From the NCBI GenBank assembly GCA_002794105.1, contig PHFL01000070.1, positions 13,974-77,973 on the forward strand: a stretch of 64,000 nt of DNA. The letters run 5' to 3'. Shown here in pieces: positions 1 through 8,659 of this stretch; positions within the stretch are counted from its first letter, which is position 1; every line of letters begins with the position of its first letter. The notes under the pieces were generated by a model, which did no database searches, was not told where the DNA came from, and was given only the letters and a program-made list of their open reading frames with translations. The DNA is from Candidatus Thermochlorobacter aerophilus (lineage in GTDB: Bacteria > Bacteroidota > Chlorobiia > Chlorobiales > Thermochlorobacteraceae). Both the position numbers and the translations under genes were made by a program.

Positions 1-2
1 CA

Positions 3-122
3 TTGCTTGCTTCAAGCGCATCAGGCGGACACACAATTTATCGAGCCTTCCCACAATTCTATGATGACATCATAGTCATTTCTCTACGCCTCTATCTTGG
101 AAAGAAGCAATTGCTCATAACT
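3..122 (+). other. Probable 5' part of the GT9 gene in a shifted frame
   Basis: The third forward frame is open from the window edge to a TGA at 123-125 and encodes about 40 residues containing GGHTIY and DDIIVISLRLYLGKKQ. The next gene's frame takes over exactly where this one stops. GT9 glycosyltransferases are usually about 340 residues and the downstream frame lacks the N-terminal domain start, so I infer that both pieces belong to one gene broken by a one-base loss near 115-122. The true start lies outside the window. There is no long homopolymer here, so a real mutation is as likely as a sequencing error. Confidence 0.45.
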
Positions 123-1048
123 TGATGCTGATGCGTAAGAAGTTTGACTGTGTGCTGATTTCATACATTTCGGCATACAGCCTATCGACTCTCTTGCCTG
201 CAATGCTATCAATCCCCAAACAGTTTATAGTGCTTGTCGACCGTCACCCGCTCCGAAAAATTTATGAGATGCTTTTCAAAGAGCGCGTGATGCTTGCGTG
301 GGAAAGCGAGCAGCGCTCCGAAACACTCTTACACCAAGAAATGTTGCGCGGCGTTGACCCAAACTATGTTCCTCAATCAGTGCCGTGGAGATGGTCGTTG
401 CCGTTGCCCGCGACGGCATATGCAATAGCAAAGCAATGGCTTCGTGATAACGGGTTATGGAATGAGCAAACAAATTCAGCTAAAGCTTTTGCGCTCATTC
501 ACGCAGGCGCGTCAAAAATGCAAAACTATAAAAAAATTCCTGCACCTAAATTTGCTGAAGCAATCAATTGGCTGATGAAACGAGGCTTCGCAGTCGTTGT
601 CATTGGAACACCAGACGAAAGAGAGAGCTTGACGGAACTACAAGCGTTTGTAGACGCACCGCTTCACGGTTGTTTTCATCTTGATTTACTTTCCGTGTGC
701 GCCTTAATTCAATTGTCTGCGGTGTTGCTTAGCAACGACAGCGGGCTGGGGCATTTGGGAATTTTATTGGACACGCCGACGGTGCGTATTTTTGGACCAT
801 CGTTTTATTGGGGATTTCGAAAATGGAAGCCGGGCGCGTTTGAGGACGTCTTTCAGCCGATTGCCTGTTCGCCCTGTCTACGCTTAGGGCTTTTAAACAC
901 ACGCGGCTTGAACGCACATAATTGCGGGCATCGCAACTGTCTCAATGAACTCGACGCCGGACTACTCATCAATTCACTACAGACCGTTCTCGGCGTGCAA
1001 GCAAACAACGCCTCATCTGAAAAACTAAATGAAATTGAACCCAAATAA
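122..1048 (+). CDS. GT9-family (heptosyltransferase-like) glycosyltransferase, 5'-incomplete
   Basis: This is a lipopolysaccharide or capsule glycosyltransferase of the ADP-heptose transferase type (GT9, GT-B fold), expected to act on the cytoplasmic face of the inner membrane using a nucleotide-sugar donor. The C-terminal donor-binding half is clear: IHAGAS at about residues 126-131, the family signature SNDSGLGH at 204-211 followed by GILLDTPT, and FGPS near 224. The frame is 308 residues; family members are usually about 340, and the missing N-terminus appears to lie upstream in another frame. The next gene starts inside its last 20 bases, so the two are translationally coupled. Neighbours indicate a surface-polysaccharide cluster. 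The acceptor sugar cannot be read from sequence. Confidence 0.8.
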   Translation: MMLMRKKFDCVLISYISAYSLSTLLPAMLSIPKQFIVLVDRHPLRKIYEMLFKERVMLAWESEQRSETLLHQEMLRGVDPNYVPQSVPWRWSLPLPATAYAIAKQWLRDNGLWNEQTNSAKAFALIHAGASKMQNYKKIPAPKFAEAINWLMKRGFAVVVIGTPDERESLTELQAFVDAPLHGCFHLDLLSVCALIQLSAVLLSNDSGLGHLGILLDTPTVRIFGPSFYWGFRKWKPGAFEDVFQPIACSPCLRLGLLNTRGLNAHNCGHRNCLNELDAGLLINSLQTVLGVQANNASSEKLNEIEPK

Positions 1049-2048
1049 AATTCCCGTCAATCAACCTTGCGTGATTTGCAACGGGCATGAAAGCCGCGCA
1101 CTCATCGATTTGGATTTCGAGCAATTTGGTTATCCTGGCAAATTTCACCTGCGCCAGTGCGTGTCATGCAACCTGATTTTTAATTCGCCGAGACTGCTCG
1201 ACCAAGAGTTTCCAAAACTCTACGATGCAAATTATTATTTTTTCAGCCAGACTGCTCAACAGGCAATCGCTCACGTGAAATCGCAATACCTGCGCAGCAT
1301 CGCCTTAATCGAGCACGAGCACGCGCCCACATCGCGCCGCATCGTCGAGATTGGGTCTGCAAAAGGCTATTATCTTGCCCTGCTTAAAGCACTTGGTTGG
1401 ACGGTTCAAGGGGTAGAGCTGTCAGCTTTTGCGGCATCATTCGCCGAAAGAATGTTTGATATTCCTGTTTTCAACGGAACGGTCGAGACTTACAGCGACC
1501 AGTGTAAAGAGAGATTCGACGTCGTGGCTGCATTTGACGTCATTGAGCATGTTCTTGCGCCCGATAAGTTCGTCCGTGCAATCTCACAGCTTTTGAAGAC
1601 TGGCGGAACACTGATTCTGGATACGCCAAACGGCAATGCGAAACACATTCAAACACATCGCGAATTATGGAGCGGATTTATTCCATTTCATATTTATTTT
1701 TTCAATCAGCAAAACCTTCAACGCTTGCTCGAAAAATACGGTTTCTCGGTCTCCACAGCGTTCAGCTATAATAATGCGTTTCAATCATATCAGGAGCGAA
1801 AAAAAATGGTAGAGCCTTCGCTAAAAGAAAAAATTTATGAAACCCTTGGCATTCGAGGCGCACTGTCGGTGCTCAAGAATCGTGTGATGTTAATCGGAGA
1901 AACGAAATCGCGTTTGAATAAACTCATTGCGCAGGCTGCCGCCGACGTTCAAAAGATGCCCAAGTATATGGACACGCCCGATGCATCGTTGCCGCTCGCA
2001 GCGACGCTTGAAGGTGAGAACTTGGTCATTATCGCTCGTAAACTCTGA
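1029..2048 (+). CDS. Class I SAM methyltransferase with N-terminal zinc-binding motif
   Basis: A 339-residue methyltransferase. The N-terminus carries two CxxC pairs (Cys14/Cys17 and Cys44/Cys47), typical of the zinc-finger head of sugar C-methyltransferases and related Methyltransf_23 proteins. The SAM-binding motif VEIGSAKG is at 106-113, followed by an acidic residue near 130 and the post-motif AAFDVIEHV. It overlaps the glycosyltransferase by 20 bases, so it is probably cotranscribed and modifies a sugar or polyprenyl-linked intermediate of the same polysaccharide. The substrate is not identifiable. About 170 bases without a convincing gene follow; they hold one short 34-codon frame from 2063 that I do not call. 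Confidence 0.8.
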   Translation: MKLNPNKIPVNQPCVICNGHESRALIDLDFEQFGYPGKFHLRQCVSCNLIFNSPRLLDQEFPKLYDANYYFFSQTAQQAIAHVKSQYLRSIALIEHEHAPTSRRIVEIGSAKGYYLALLKALGWTVQGVELSAFAASFAERMFDIPVFNGTVETYSDQCKERFDVVAAFDVIEHVLAPDKFVRAISQLLKTGGTLILDTPNGNAKHIQTHRELWSGFIPFHIYFFNQQNLQRLLEKYGFSVSTAFSYNNAFQSYQERKKMVEPSLKEKIYETLGIRGALSVLKNRVMLIGETKSRLNKLIAQAAADVQKMPKYMDTPDASLPLAATLEGENLVIIARKL

Positions 2049-2216
2049 CGCCTTATTTGCAAATGCGCTACTTCGCTCGAGAACATATTTCACACATCGT
2101 CAATCGCGTCGGACAACCTGCATCATCGCTGTGGCTCACGAATGAGGTAGGAAACGCGGATTCTTAAAATCGCTTTCTTCAAATATGCTCGTCGTCGCCA
2201 CAGCAAAGTAGAAACC

Positions 2217-3908
2217 ATGATGAACGCTGTTTATGTGAGACTATTTGCCAATTTGTTTCGCAAAAAGTGGTGGAAGCTGTTCGGTAAGTCAATAACCCAA
2301 CGTCCCATGCCGAAACCAACCGGCAGTTTTTCCTTCATCACCCCAAAACCGTGGTCAAATTTGAAGGATGCAGACGACGCCCTCTCACACAGCTTCACCG
2401 TGTTTGGACACAGCGTCCAACTCCCTGAAAAAATAGATTGGCACTTCGACCCGCTTTCAAACTACACTTGGGATAGGCAAGCACCATCGCACTCATTTAA
2501 TTTTTTGAATGCGCCCAAAGCTGATGTAAAAGTCGTGTGGGAAATTTCACGCTTTCAGCAGTTGCCAGTGCTTGCTGCGGCATTCTTGCAAACCCGGAGT
2601 GAAAAATACCTTTGCGAAATCATCACGCAAGTTGAGAGTTGGATTGAACAAAATCCCTTAGGCTTTGGCGTGCATTGGGTTGTGCCGATGGAAGCATCGA
2701 TTCGCGCTGTCAATTGGATAACGACCCTTGCTTTGCTCAAAGACGATGCACCACCGACACTTGTAAAATCAATGCTGCGCAGCCTCTCCGAACATGCCGC
2801 ATACATCTATTGGAACATCGAGTTCGGCAAGAAAAATGGCAATCACTATCTTTCCAACGGCATGGGACTCTTGTGGCTCGGTGTGTTTCTCGGCGAAAAA
2901 AAATATGTGCGCAAAGGCTTAGCGATTGTCGAAGAATCCATGCGTGAGCAAGTCTATGATGACGGCGTTGATTATGAAAAGTCCGTCCCGTATCACAGCT
3001 TGGTGTTGGAAATGTTTGAACTTTCTCGCATGGTCTGTGAAGCGAACGGTATTGAGCTTTCGCCAGAGTTTTATCGCAAACTGCGCGCCATGAGACATTT
3101 CCTTGCCGCCGCCACAAAACCCAACGGCGAGCGCTGCAACATCGGCGACGACGACAGCGGCAGCGTGCTGCATCACAGCATGCAAATACACGAGCTTGAT
3201 AGTCCGCACTGTGCATCATCTGAACTGTTTAAGCACGGCGGATTTGCGGTGCTGCGCCATCGCGATACCCATCTCTTTTTTGATTTCGGCGACATCGGCA
3301 TGCAAGGCTACGGCGGACACGGACACAACGACACGCTCTCGTTTGAACTTTTTTTCAACGGAGAACATCTCATCGTCGACTCTGGCACATTTAACTATAC
3401 CTTGTTTCAGGATGAGCGGCAGCAGTTACGCAGCATTGAAGCGCATAACACCATTCAAATCGATGGAAAAGAACTTGTGCCGTTCCGAAATCTGTGGTCT
3501 ATCGTTGCCGATACCACACAGCCCAAATTGATTCAATGGAAGAGCCATGAGCAGCGCGATGAAATCACCGCTGAAATCAACAACAACGGTGTAAGACACC
3601 AACGCACCATTTGCTTCGACAAACTAAGCGGCGTGATTGACATCATGGATAAACTTTCAGGCAAAGGAAAACACTTAGCAGTGTCGCGCTTGCACTTTCA
3701 TCCAAGTCTTTCGCCAACGCTGGATGGCAATACAATTGTAGCTGGGAGTGCTCGCATCAGCATTGAAGGTGCATCACGTATCTTGCTAAAAGAAAGTCAA
3801 TACTCAAAAGGGTATTACCAAAAAGTCAGAAATGTAAAAGCTGAACTTTGCATTGAATTTGAAACGGCATGGCAAGGCCGCATAAAATTTGAACGGCTTA
3901 AGCCGTAA
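2217..3908 (+). CDS. Heparinase II/III-family protein (alginate-lyase-like)
   Basis: A 563-residue protein of the heparinase II/III family, found in polysaccharide biosynthesis clusters of many bacteria. The middle is an alpha-helical toroid rich in W and H. The C-terminal beta-domain has the family signature YGGHGHNDTLSFEL at about residues 365-378, followed by LIVDSGTFNY. Members cleave uronic-acid polysaccharides, but those in assembly clusters have mostly unproven roles. There is no obvious signal peptide, so export is uncertain. ATG at 2217 or 2220 is the first start after an in-frame TAG; the open stretch before it has no start codon. The gene ends 20 bases before asnB and the two probably form an operon. 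Confidence 0.82.
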   Translation: MMNAVYVRLFANLFRKKWWKLFGKSITQRPMPKPTGSFSFITPKPWSNLKDADDALSHSFTVFGHSVQLPEKIDWHFDPLSNYTWDRQAPSHSFNFLNAPKADVKVVWEISRFQQLPVLAAAFLQTRSEKYLCEIITQVESWIEQNPLGFGVHWVVPMEASIRAVNWITTLALLKDDAPPTLVKSMLRSLSEHAAYIYWNIEFGKKNGNHYLSNGMGLLWLGVFLGEKKYVRKGLAIVEESMREQVYDDGVDYEKSVPYHSLVLEMFELSRMVCEANGIELSPEFYRKLRAMRHFLAAATKPNGERCNIGDDDSGSVLHHSMQIHELDSPHCASSELFKHGGFAVLRHRDTHLFFDFGDIGMQGYGGHGHNDTLSFELFFNGEHLIVDSGTFNYTLFQDERQQLRSIEAHNTIQIDGKELVPFRNLWSIVADTTQPKLIQWKSHEQRDEITAEINNNGVRHQRTICFDKLSGVIDIMDKLSGKGKHLAVSRLHFHPSLSPTLDGNTIVAGSARISIEGASRILLKESQYSKGYYQKVRNVKAELCIEFETAWQGRIKFERLKP

Positions 3909-3928
3909 AAAAACTCACCAAACAAAAC

Positions 3929-5890
3929 ATGTGTGGCATCGCTGGCATTTTTAATTATGGCAATTCTCCCACGCTCATTTCAGAGCCAGTGCTTAGGGCA
4001 ATGACCGCAGAAATTGCTCATCGCGGACCTGATGACGACGGGATATACATCTCACCTGACCGAAAAATCGGCTTCGGCTTCCGACGATTGGCAATTATTG
4101 ACCTCTCGCCTGCTGGACACCAACCAATGAGCAACCGACTCAATTCCAAGCATCCTGACGGTGATATTTGGATTGTCTTCAACGGCGAAATTTACAACCA
4201 TAGAGAACTAAGAGCAGAACTTGAGCAAAAAGGCTATCGCTACCAGGGGCGCTCCGACACGGAAACCATTCTCTACGCCTATCAAGAATGGGGTATTGAG
4301 TGCATTAAGAAATTCTACGGAATGTTTGGCATGGCAATATGGGATGCACGCAAAGAAGAACTGTATTTAATCCGCGACCGCATTGGCATCAAGCCAGTGT
4401 ATTACACATTTCAGCACGGCGCGCTCTTCTTTGCGTCTGAAATCAAAGCCTTGCTCAAACACCCGAGTATCTCGAAAGCCTTGAATTTACAGGGACTTTC
4501 AGACTATCTCTCGCTGCTCACAACACTGCCGGGCGAAACGATGTTCAAAGGCATCTTCAAGTTGGAAGCAGGACACTATGCGCGAATTGATAAACACGGC
4601 GAACTACAAAAGGTCAAGTATTGGGACTTAACGCACGAAACTGAATCATTTCCGCAAGAGAAATTCTACATTGAATCGTTCTGCATTGATAACATTCGTC
4701 GGCTCCTACGCGATTCTATTCGGCTGCGCATGATGTCGGATGTGCCGTTTGGCGTGTTGCTCTCTGGCGGCATTGATTCCTCGATGAATGTGGCGCTGAT
4801 GTCGGAACTTATGTCGCGCCCAGTGGAGACCTTTACCGTAGGTTTCAAGGATTTGGAGAAATACAATGAGTTGCAATACGCGCGGCAAATTGCCAAAGAA
4901 TTTCAGACCAACCATCATGAGATTTTGCTAACGGAGCAAGATGCGATTGACTTTCTGCCGAAGATGGTCTGGCATCAAGATGAGCCAAATGCTGACCCAG
5001 TGTGTGTACCGCTGTATTTTGTAAGCAAATTAGCGCGCGAGTCAGGCACGATTGTGGTGCAAGTCGGTGAAGGCTCGGATGAAGAATTTTCAGGCTACGT
5101 GCACTACTTGCGAGAGTGGCGATACTATCACTACTGCTACTCACTTCTGCCCGATGCACTCAAGCATTTGCTGTATTACGCTGTAAGAAAAGTAAAAGGC
5201 GATACGCTGCCTACAGAGTATGCACGCCGTGCCAGCGAAAACGATGTGCCGTTCTACGGTGGCGCCGTAAGTTTTACCGAGGAAATGAAAAAGTCCCTGC
5301 TGACCGATTCATTTCGGCGCAAGGTGCACTCAAGTGGCAGACTTGCTGAGCGCTGTTTTGCTGACTTGAAAAGATTGCTTCCAGACGCTCGCAGTGAAGA
5401 GTATCTGCGCAAAATGATTTATGCAGAATTCAAAGGCAGGCTCGCCGAACTGCTTCTGATGCGCGTCGATAAAATGTCCATGGCAGTCTCCGTTGAGGCG
5501 CGTGTGCCATTTCTTGACCATCGCTTGGTGGAGTTTGCCTTTCGCATTCCGCAGCAACTCAAAATCAAACATGGCGAACCGAAATACATTCTGAAAAAAG
5601 CTGCAGAAGGCATTCTGCCACACAACATTATCTACCGCAAAAAGCAAGGCTTTGCTGCACCATCAAGCGAATGGCTACGAAATGGGAAGCTGTCGCAAAT
5701 AGCAGAAGCACGGATTTTGGGGTCAGGACTGATGAATAAGTATCTTTTCAGCAAAAAATATATCAAGCATCTCTTCGAGGCGCACCGTGGCGGAAAGCGA
5801 GGATATGGCGCACAGCTCTGGACACTGCTCGTGCTGGCAGAGTGGTATGCCCAACACTTTGAAAACGCATCACTTAAGCCAGAAGATTGA
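3929..5890 (+). CDS. asnB: Asparagine synthase (glutamine-hydrolysing) family protein
   Basis: A 653-residue AsnB-type amidotransferase. The N-terminal class II glutaminase domain begins MCGIAG, with Cys2 as nucleophile after Met removal. The synthetase domain has the ATP pyrophosphatase P-loop SGGIDSS at about 279-285. The housekeeping reaction makes asparagine from aspartate, glutamine and ATP. Copies inside exopolysaccharide clusters are thought to amidate sugar carboxylates or peptide parts of the polymer, and the position right after a heparinase-like gene favours that role here. Both catalytic centres look intact. Whether this copy makes free asparagine cannot be decided. Confidence 0.88.
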   Translation: MCGIAGIFNYGNSPTLISEPVLRAMTAEIAHRGPDDDGIYISPDRKIGFGFRRLAIIDLSPAGHQPMSNRLNSKHPDGDIWIVFNGEIYNHRELRAELEQKGYRYQGRSDTETILYAYQEWGIECIKKFYGMFGMAIWDARKEELYLIRDRIGIKPVYYTFQHGALFFASEIKALLKHPSISKALNLQGLSDYLSLLTTLPGETMFKGIFKLEAGHYARIDKHGELQKVKYWDLTHETESFPQEKFYIESFCIDNIRRLLRDSIRLRMMSDVPFGVLLSGGIDSSMNVALMSELMSRPVETFTVGFKDLEKYNELQYARQIAKEFQTNHHEILLTEQDAIDFLPKMVWHQDEPNADPVCVPLYFVSKLARESGTIVVQVGEGSDEEFSGYVHYLREWRYYHYCYSLLPDALKHLLYYAVRKVKGDTLPTEYARRASENDVPFYGGAVSFTEEMKKSLLTDSFRRKVHSSGRLAERCFADLKRLLPDARSEEYLRKMIYAEFKGRLAELLLMRVDKMSMAVSVEARVPFLDHRLVEFAFRIPQQLKIKHGEPKYILKKAAEGILPHNIIYRKKQGFAAPSSEWLRNGKLSQIAEARILGSGLMNKYLFSKKYIKHLFEAHRGGKRGYGAQLWTLLVLAEWYAQHFENASLKPED

Positions 5891-5896
5891 AAACCT

Positions 5897-7432
5897 TTGC
5901 ACGATTGCGTATCTTTGGGCCAAAAGAAAACTTCAACACCGTTCGTTGTGCCAGAATTTTACACATCGTATCGCCAGCTGCGCGAGCAATTGCTATCGGG
6001 GGCGACAACATGCGAAAGCGTGGTCCAGCAGTATCTTGAGCAAATTGAGCGCACCAAACACCTCAATGCCTTCATTAGTGTATTTGAGAAAACGGCAATT
6101 GCACGGGCAAAAGCCTTAGACCAGAAATTGGCAGAAGGCAAGCCAGTGGGAAAACTCTTCGGGATGCCCATGGCGATTAAGGACAACATTGCGATTGCAG
6201 GCGAGCGACTGACCTGCGCATCTAAAATTCTCTCAAACTATGTGAGTGTCTTCAACGCCACAGCAATTGAGCGTTTGCTGAATGAGGACGCCATTTTCCT
6301 TGGCAAAACGAACATGGATGAATTTGCTATGGGCAGTTCTAACGAAAATTCCTACTTCGGAGCGGTAAAAAATCCGTTGGATAATGAGCGCGTGCCCGGT
6401 GGCAGTTCGGGCGGTTCGGCGGCGGCGGTGGCGGCAAATTGTGCGCTCACGGCGCTGGGGTCCGATACAGGCGGTTCGGTGCGTCAGCCTGCATCGTTTT
6501 GTAACATTGTGGGGCTGAAACCAACCTACGGCAGAGTATCGCGCTACGGTTTGGTAGCATTTGGCTCATCATTCGACCAAATTGGCGTGTTCTCAAAGAC
6601 GGTTGAAGATGCGGCATTGGTCTTGGAAGTGATTGCTGGCGAAGACCCGCGTGATGCTACGTCTGCAAACGTGCCTGTGCCACACTATAGCAGAGAAATG
6701 CAGTTGAGTGACACCATCGCTCATACTGAGGAATCGGTGCCAAGCACAAAGACTCTGAAAGGATTCAAAATCGGCGTGCCAAGAGAGTTTTTCACAGAAG
6801 CATTAGACAAGGAAGTGGAGCGCATCATTCGTGCAAAGTTGCAGGAGCTCACCGAGCGAGGTGCAACGCTAACCGAGATAACACTGCCACACTCGGAATA
6901 TGCACTGGCAACATACTACATTTTAGCCACGGCAGAAGCTTCATCAAATCTGGCACGCTACGATGGTGCACGATACGGCTATCGCGCAGAAAATGTAAGA
7001 GACCTCAATGAAATGTATGTGCGCTCTCGCAGCGAAGGCTTTGGCACCGAAGTCAAACGGCGAATCATGCTGGGCACATATGTGCTCTCGGCTGGCTACT
7101 ACGATGCATACTACAAAAAAGCACAAAAAGTGCGCCGCCTCATTCGCGAAGATTATCAAAAAGCATTTAAGGAAGTTGATGTCATCGTCTCACCGACATC
7201 GCCATTCCCACCGTTTCGTCTAGGCGAAAGGCTCAGCGACCCGCTGCAGATGTATTTGGCAGACATTTACACTGTGCCGATGAATCTGGCAGGTGTGCCA
7301 GCCATAAGCATACCAGCTGGCTTGACCGCACAAGGGTTACCAATCGGGATTCAATTCGTAGCAAACGCATTTGAGGAAACCAAGCTCTTTCAGGTGGCGC
7401 ACGCACTGGAGATGCAAGCACAAAGCACCTGA
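5897..7432 (+). CDS. gatA: Aspartyl/glutamyl-tRNA(Asn/Gln) amidotransferase subunit A
   Basis: This is the amidase subunit of GatCAB, which converts Glu-tRNA(Gln) (and often Asp-tRNA(Asn)) to the amidated form. The amidase-signature triad is visible: Lys in MAIKDN at about residue 94, Ser in the [11 protein letters not shown] loop near 170 and Ser in [12 protein letters not shown] near 193. The frame from TTG 5897 gives 511 residues; family members are about 480-490. A downstream GTG at 5948, just before PEFYTSY, gives a more typical N-terminus, so the start is uncertain. It lies 6 bases after asnB. gatB and gatC are not in the window, which is common because these genes are often dispersed. 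Confidence 0.93.
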   Translation: MHDCVSLGQKKTSTPFVVPEFYTSYRQLREQLLSGATTCESVVQQYLEQIERTKHLNAFISVFEKTAIARAKALDQKLAEGKPVGKLFGMPMAIKDNIAIAGERLTCASKILSNYVSVFNATAIERLLNEDAIFLGKTNMDEFAMGSSNENSYFGAVKNPLDNERVPGGSSGGSAAAVAANCALTALGSDTGGSVRQPASFCNIVGLKPTYGRVSRYGLVAFGSSFDQIGVFSKTVEDAALVLEVIAGEDPRDATSANVPVPHYSREMQLSDTIAHTEESVPSTKTLKGFKIGVPREFFTEALDKEVERIIRAKLQELTERGATLTEITLPHSEYALATYYILATAEASSNLARYDGARYGYRAENVRDLNEMYVRSRSEGFGTEVKRRIMLGTYVLSAGYYDAYYKKAQKVRRLIREDYQKAFKEVDVIVSPTSPFPPFRLGERLSDPLQMYLADIYTVPMNLAGVPAISIPAGLTAQGLPIGIQFVANAFEETKLFQVAHALEMQAQST

Positions 7433-7470
7433 AATAAGCAAGGCATCACAATCACTCAAGAAAAAACACA

Positions 7471-8388
7471 ATGAGCGTATTAGTTAGCAGAGAAACCCGT
7501 TTAGTGGTGCAGGGCATCACTGGAAACGAAGGCACCTTCCATGCCGCACAGATGCTGGAATACGGCAGGGAGTTCGGGATTGACTACCTTGTCGCTGGCG
7601 TCACCCCGGGAAAAGGCGGCATGCACTATGCTGGCAATGAGAAAGACCGATTTATTCGTGAAGTGCCTATCTACAACACGGTGCGTGAGGCAGTTGCCGC
7701 ACAGCGTGTGAATACCTCCATCATTTATGTGCCAGCACCTTTTGCCGCCGATGCCATCATGGAAGCGGCTGAAGCTGGGATAGAAGTGATTGTGTGCATC
7801 ACAGAAGGCATTCCAACCGCCGACATGATGAAAGCATATTGGTTTGTCAAAGAAAAGGGCGCTATCCTTATCGGACCAAATTGCCCGGGCGTGATTACGC
7901 CTGAAGAAGCCAAAGTTGGTATCATGCCGGGCTTTATCTTCAAGAAGGGCAATATCGGCGTGATTTCTCGCAGTGGCACACTCACCTACGAATCGGTGTC
8001 GCAGCTAAGCAAATTAGGGCTGGGACAATCGACCTGTATTGGAATTGGCGGCGACCCCATCATCGGCACGCGCTTCATTGATGCCGTGAAAATGTTTGCC
8101 AAAGACAAAGAGACAGAAGCCCTTGTCCTGATTGGCGAAATTGGTGGCAATGCCGAAGAAGAAGCGGCCGCTTACATCAAGAGAAATTACAAAAAGCCAG
8201 TTGTCGGTTTTATTGCTGGGCGCACTGCTCCGCCGGGCAGACGAATGGGACATGCTGGCGCAATTGTATCGGGCGGAAAAGGCACAGCCGATGAAAAACT
8301 TGCAGCCATGAAAAAAGCCGGCATCCACATCGTGGAAAACCCTGCGGATATTGGCGAAACCATGCTATATGTCTTGAGCAAAGGGTAA
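7471..8388 (+). CDS. sucD: Succinyl-CoA synthetase (ADP-forming) alpha subunit
   Basis: A 305-residue alpha subunit of succinate-CoA ligase, which interconverts succinyl-CoA plus ADP and succinate plus ATP in the oxidative or reductive TCA cycle. It has the N-terminal CoA-binding Rossmann domain ([12 protein letters not shown] near 14-25), the GPNCPG motif near 138, and the phosphohistidine region [17 protein letters not shown] at about 260-276. The sequence is full length and intact. sucC is not adjacent. The gene ends in front of a large inverted repeat (8421-8497) that probably terminates transcription. It would also serve a 3-hydroxypropionate or rTCA carbon cycle if either operates. Confidence 0.95.
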   Translation: MSVLVSRETRLVVQGITGNEGTFHAAQMLEYGREFGIDYLVAGVTPGKGGMHYAGNEKDRFIREVPIYNTVREAVAAQRVNTSIIYVPAPFAADAIMEAAEAGIEVIVCITEGIPTADMMKAYWFVKEKGAILIGPNCPGVITPEEAKVGIMPGFIFKKGNIGVISRSGTLTYESVSQLSKLGLGQSTCIGIGGDPIIGTRFIDAVKMFAKDKETEALVLIGEIGGNAEEEAAAYIKRNYKKPVVGFIAGRTAPPGRRMGHAGAIVSGGKGTADEKLAAMKKAGIHIVENPADIGETMLYVLSKG

Positions 8389-8420
8389 GTCCCTAACAAA
8401 GTATGGAGGTGCATCAATGA

Positions 8421-8497
8421 GAAAAGAGGGCGCTGTTCCCGTTCCATTGCAAGTGCCTCTGGGGGCAAGGCACACGCATACAGTCGCCCTCTTTTCG
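8421..8497. terminator. Long inverted repeat after sucD, probable terminator or structured RNA
   Basis: GAAAAGAGGGCG at 8421-8432 pairs perfectly with CGCCCTCTTTTC at 8485-8496. The 52-base interval holds a second stem, GTGCCT 8453-8458 with AGGCAC 8468-8473. There is no strong T-tract after the outer stem on the plus strand, only the TTTT inside it, so termination is inferred from its position 32 bases past the sucD stop. The rest of the 8389-8659 gap shows CCTAAG repeats and no gene. Confidence 0.45.
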
Positions 8498-8659
8498 AAA
8501 GTAAATCTAAGGCAGGGCTCTTAGTGAAGTCCTAAGCAAATCCTAAGAAAAACCTAATCCGCCCAAAATTGCCTTCACACCAAAGCTGGAGCGTTCAAGG
8601 AACATCTTCATCTGCCTTAGTGTTAAGGTCGGCATCGCAAAGAAATCCCGCATTGGAGA

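Noticed and set aside
2063..2167. 34-codon frame MRYFAREHISHIVNRVGQ between methyltransferase and heparinase-like genes
   Set aside because: Too short and unsupported; could be part of a frameshifted heparinase N-terminus but I cannot show it.
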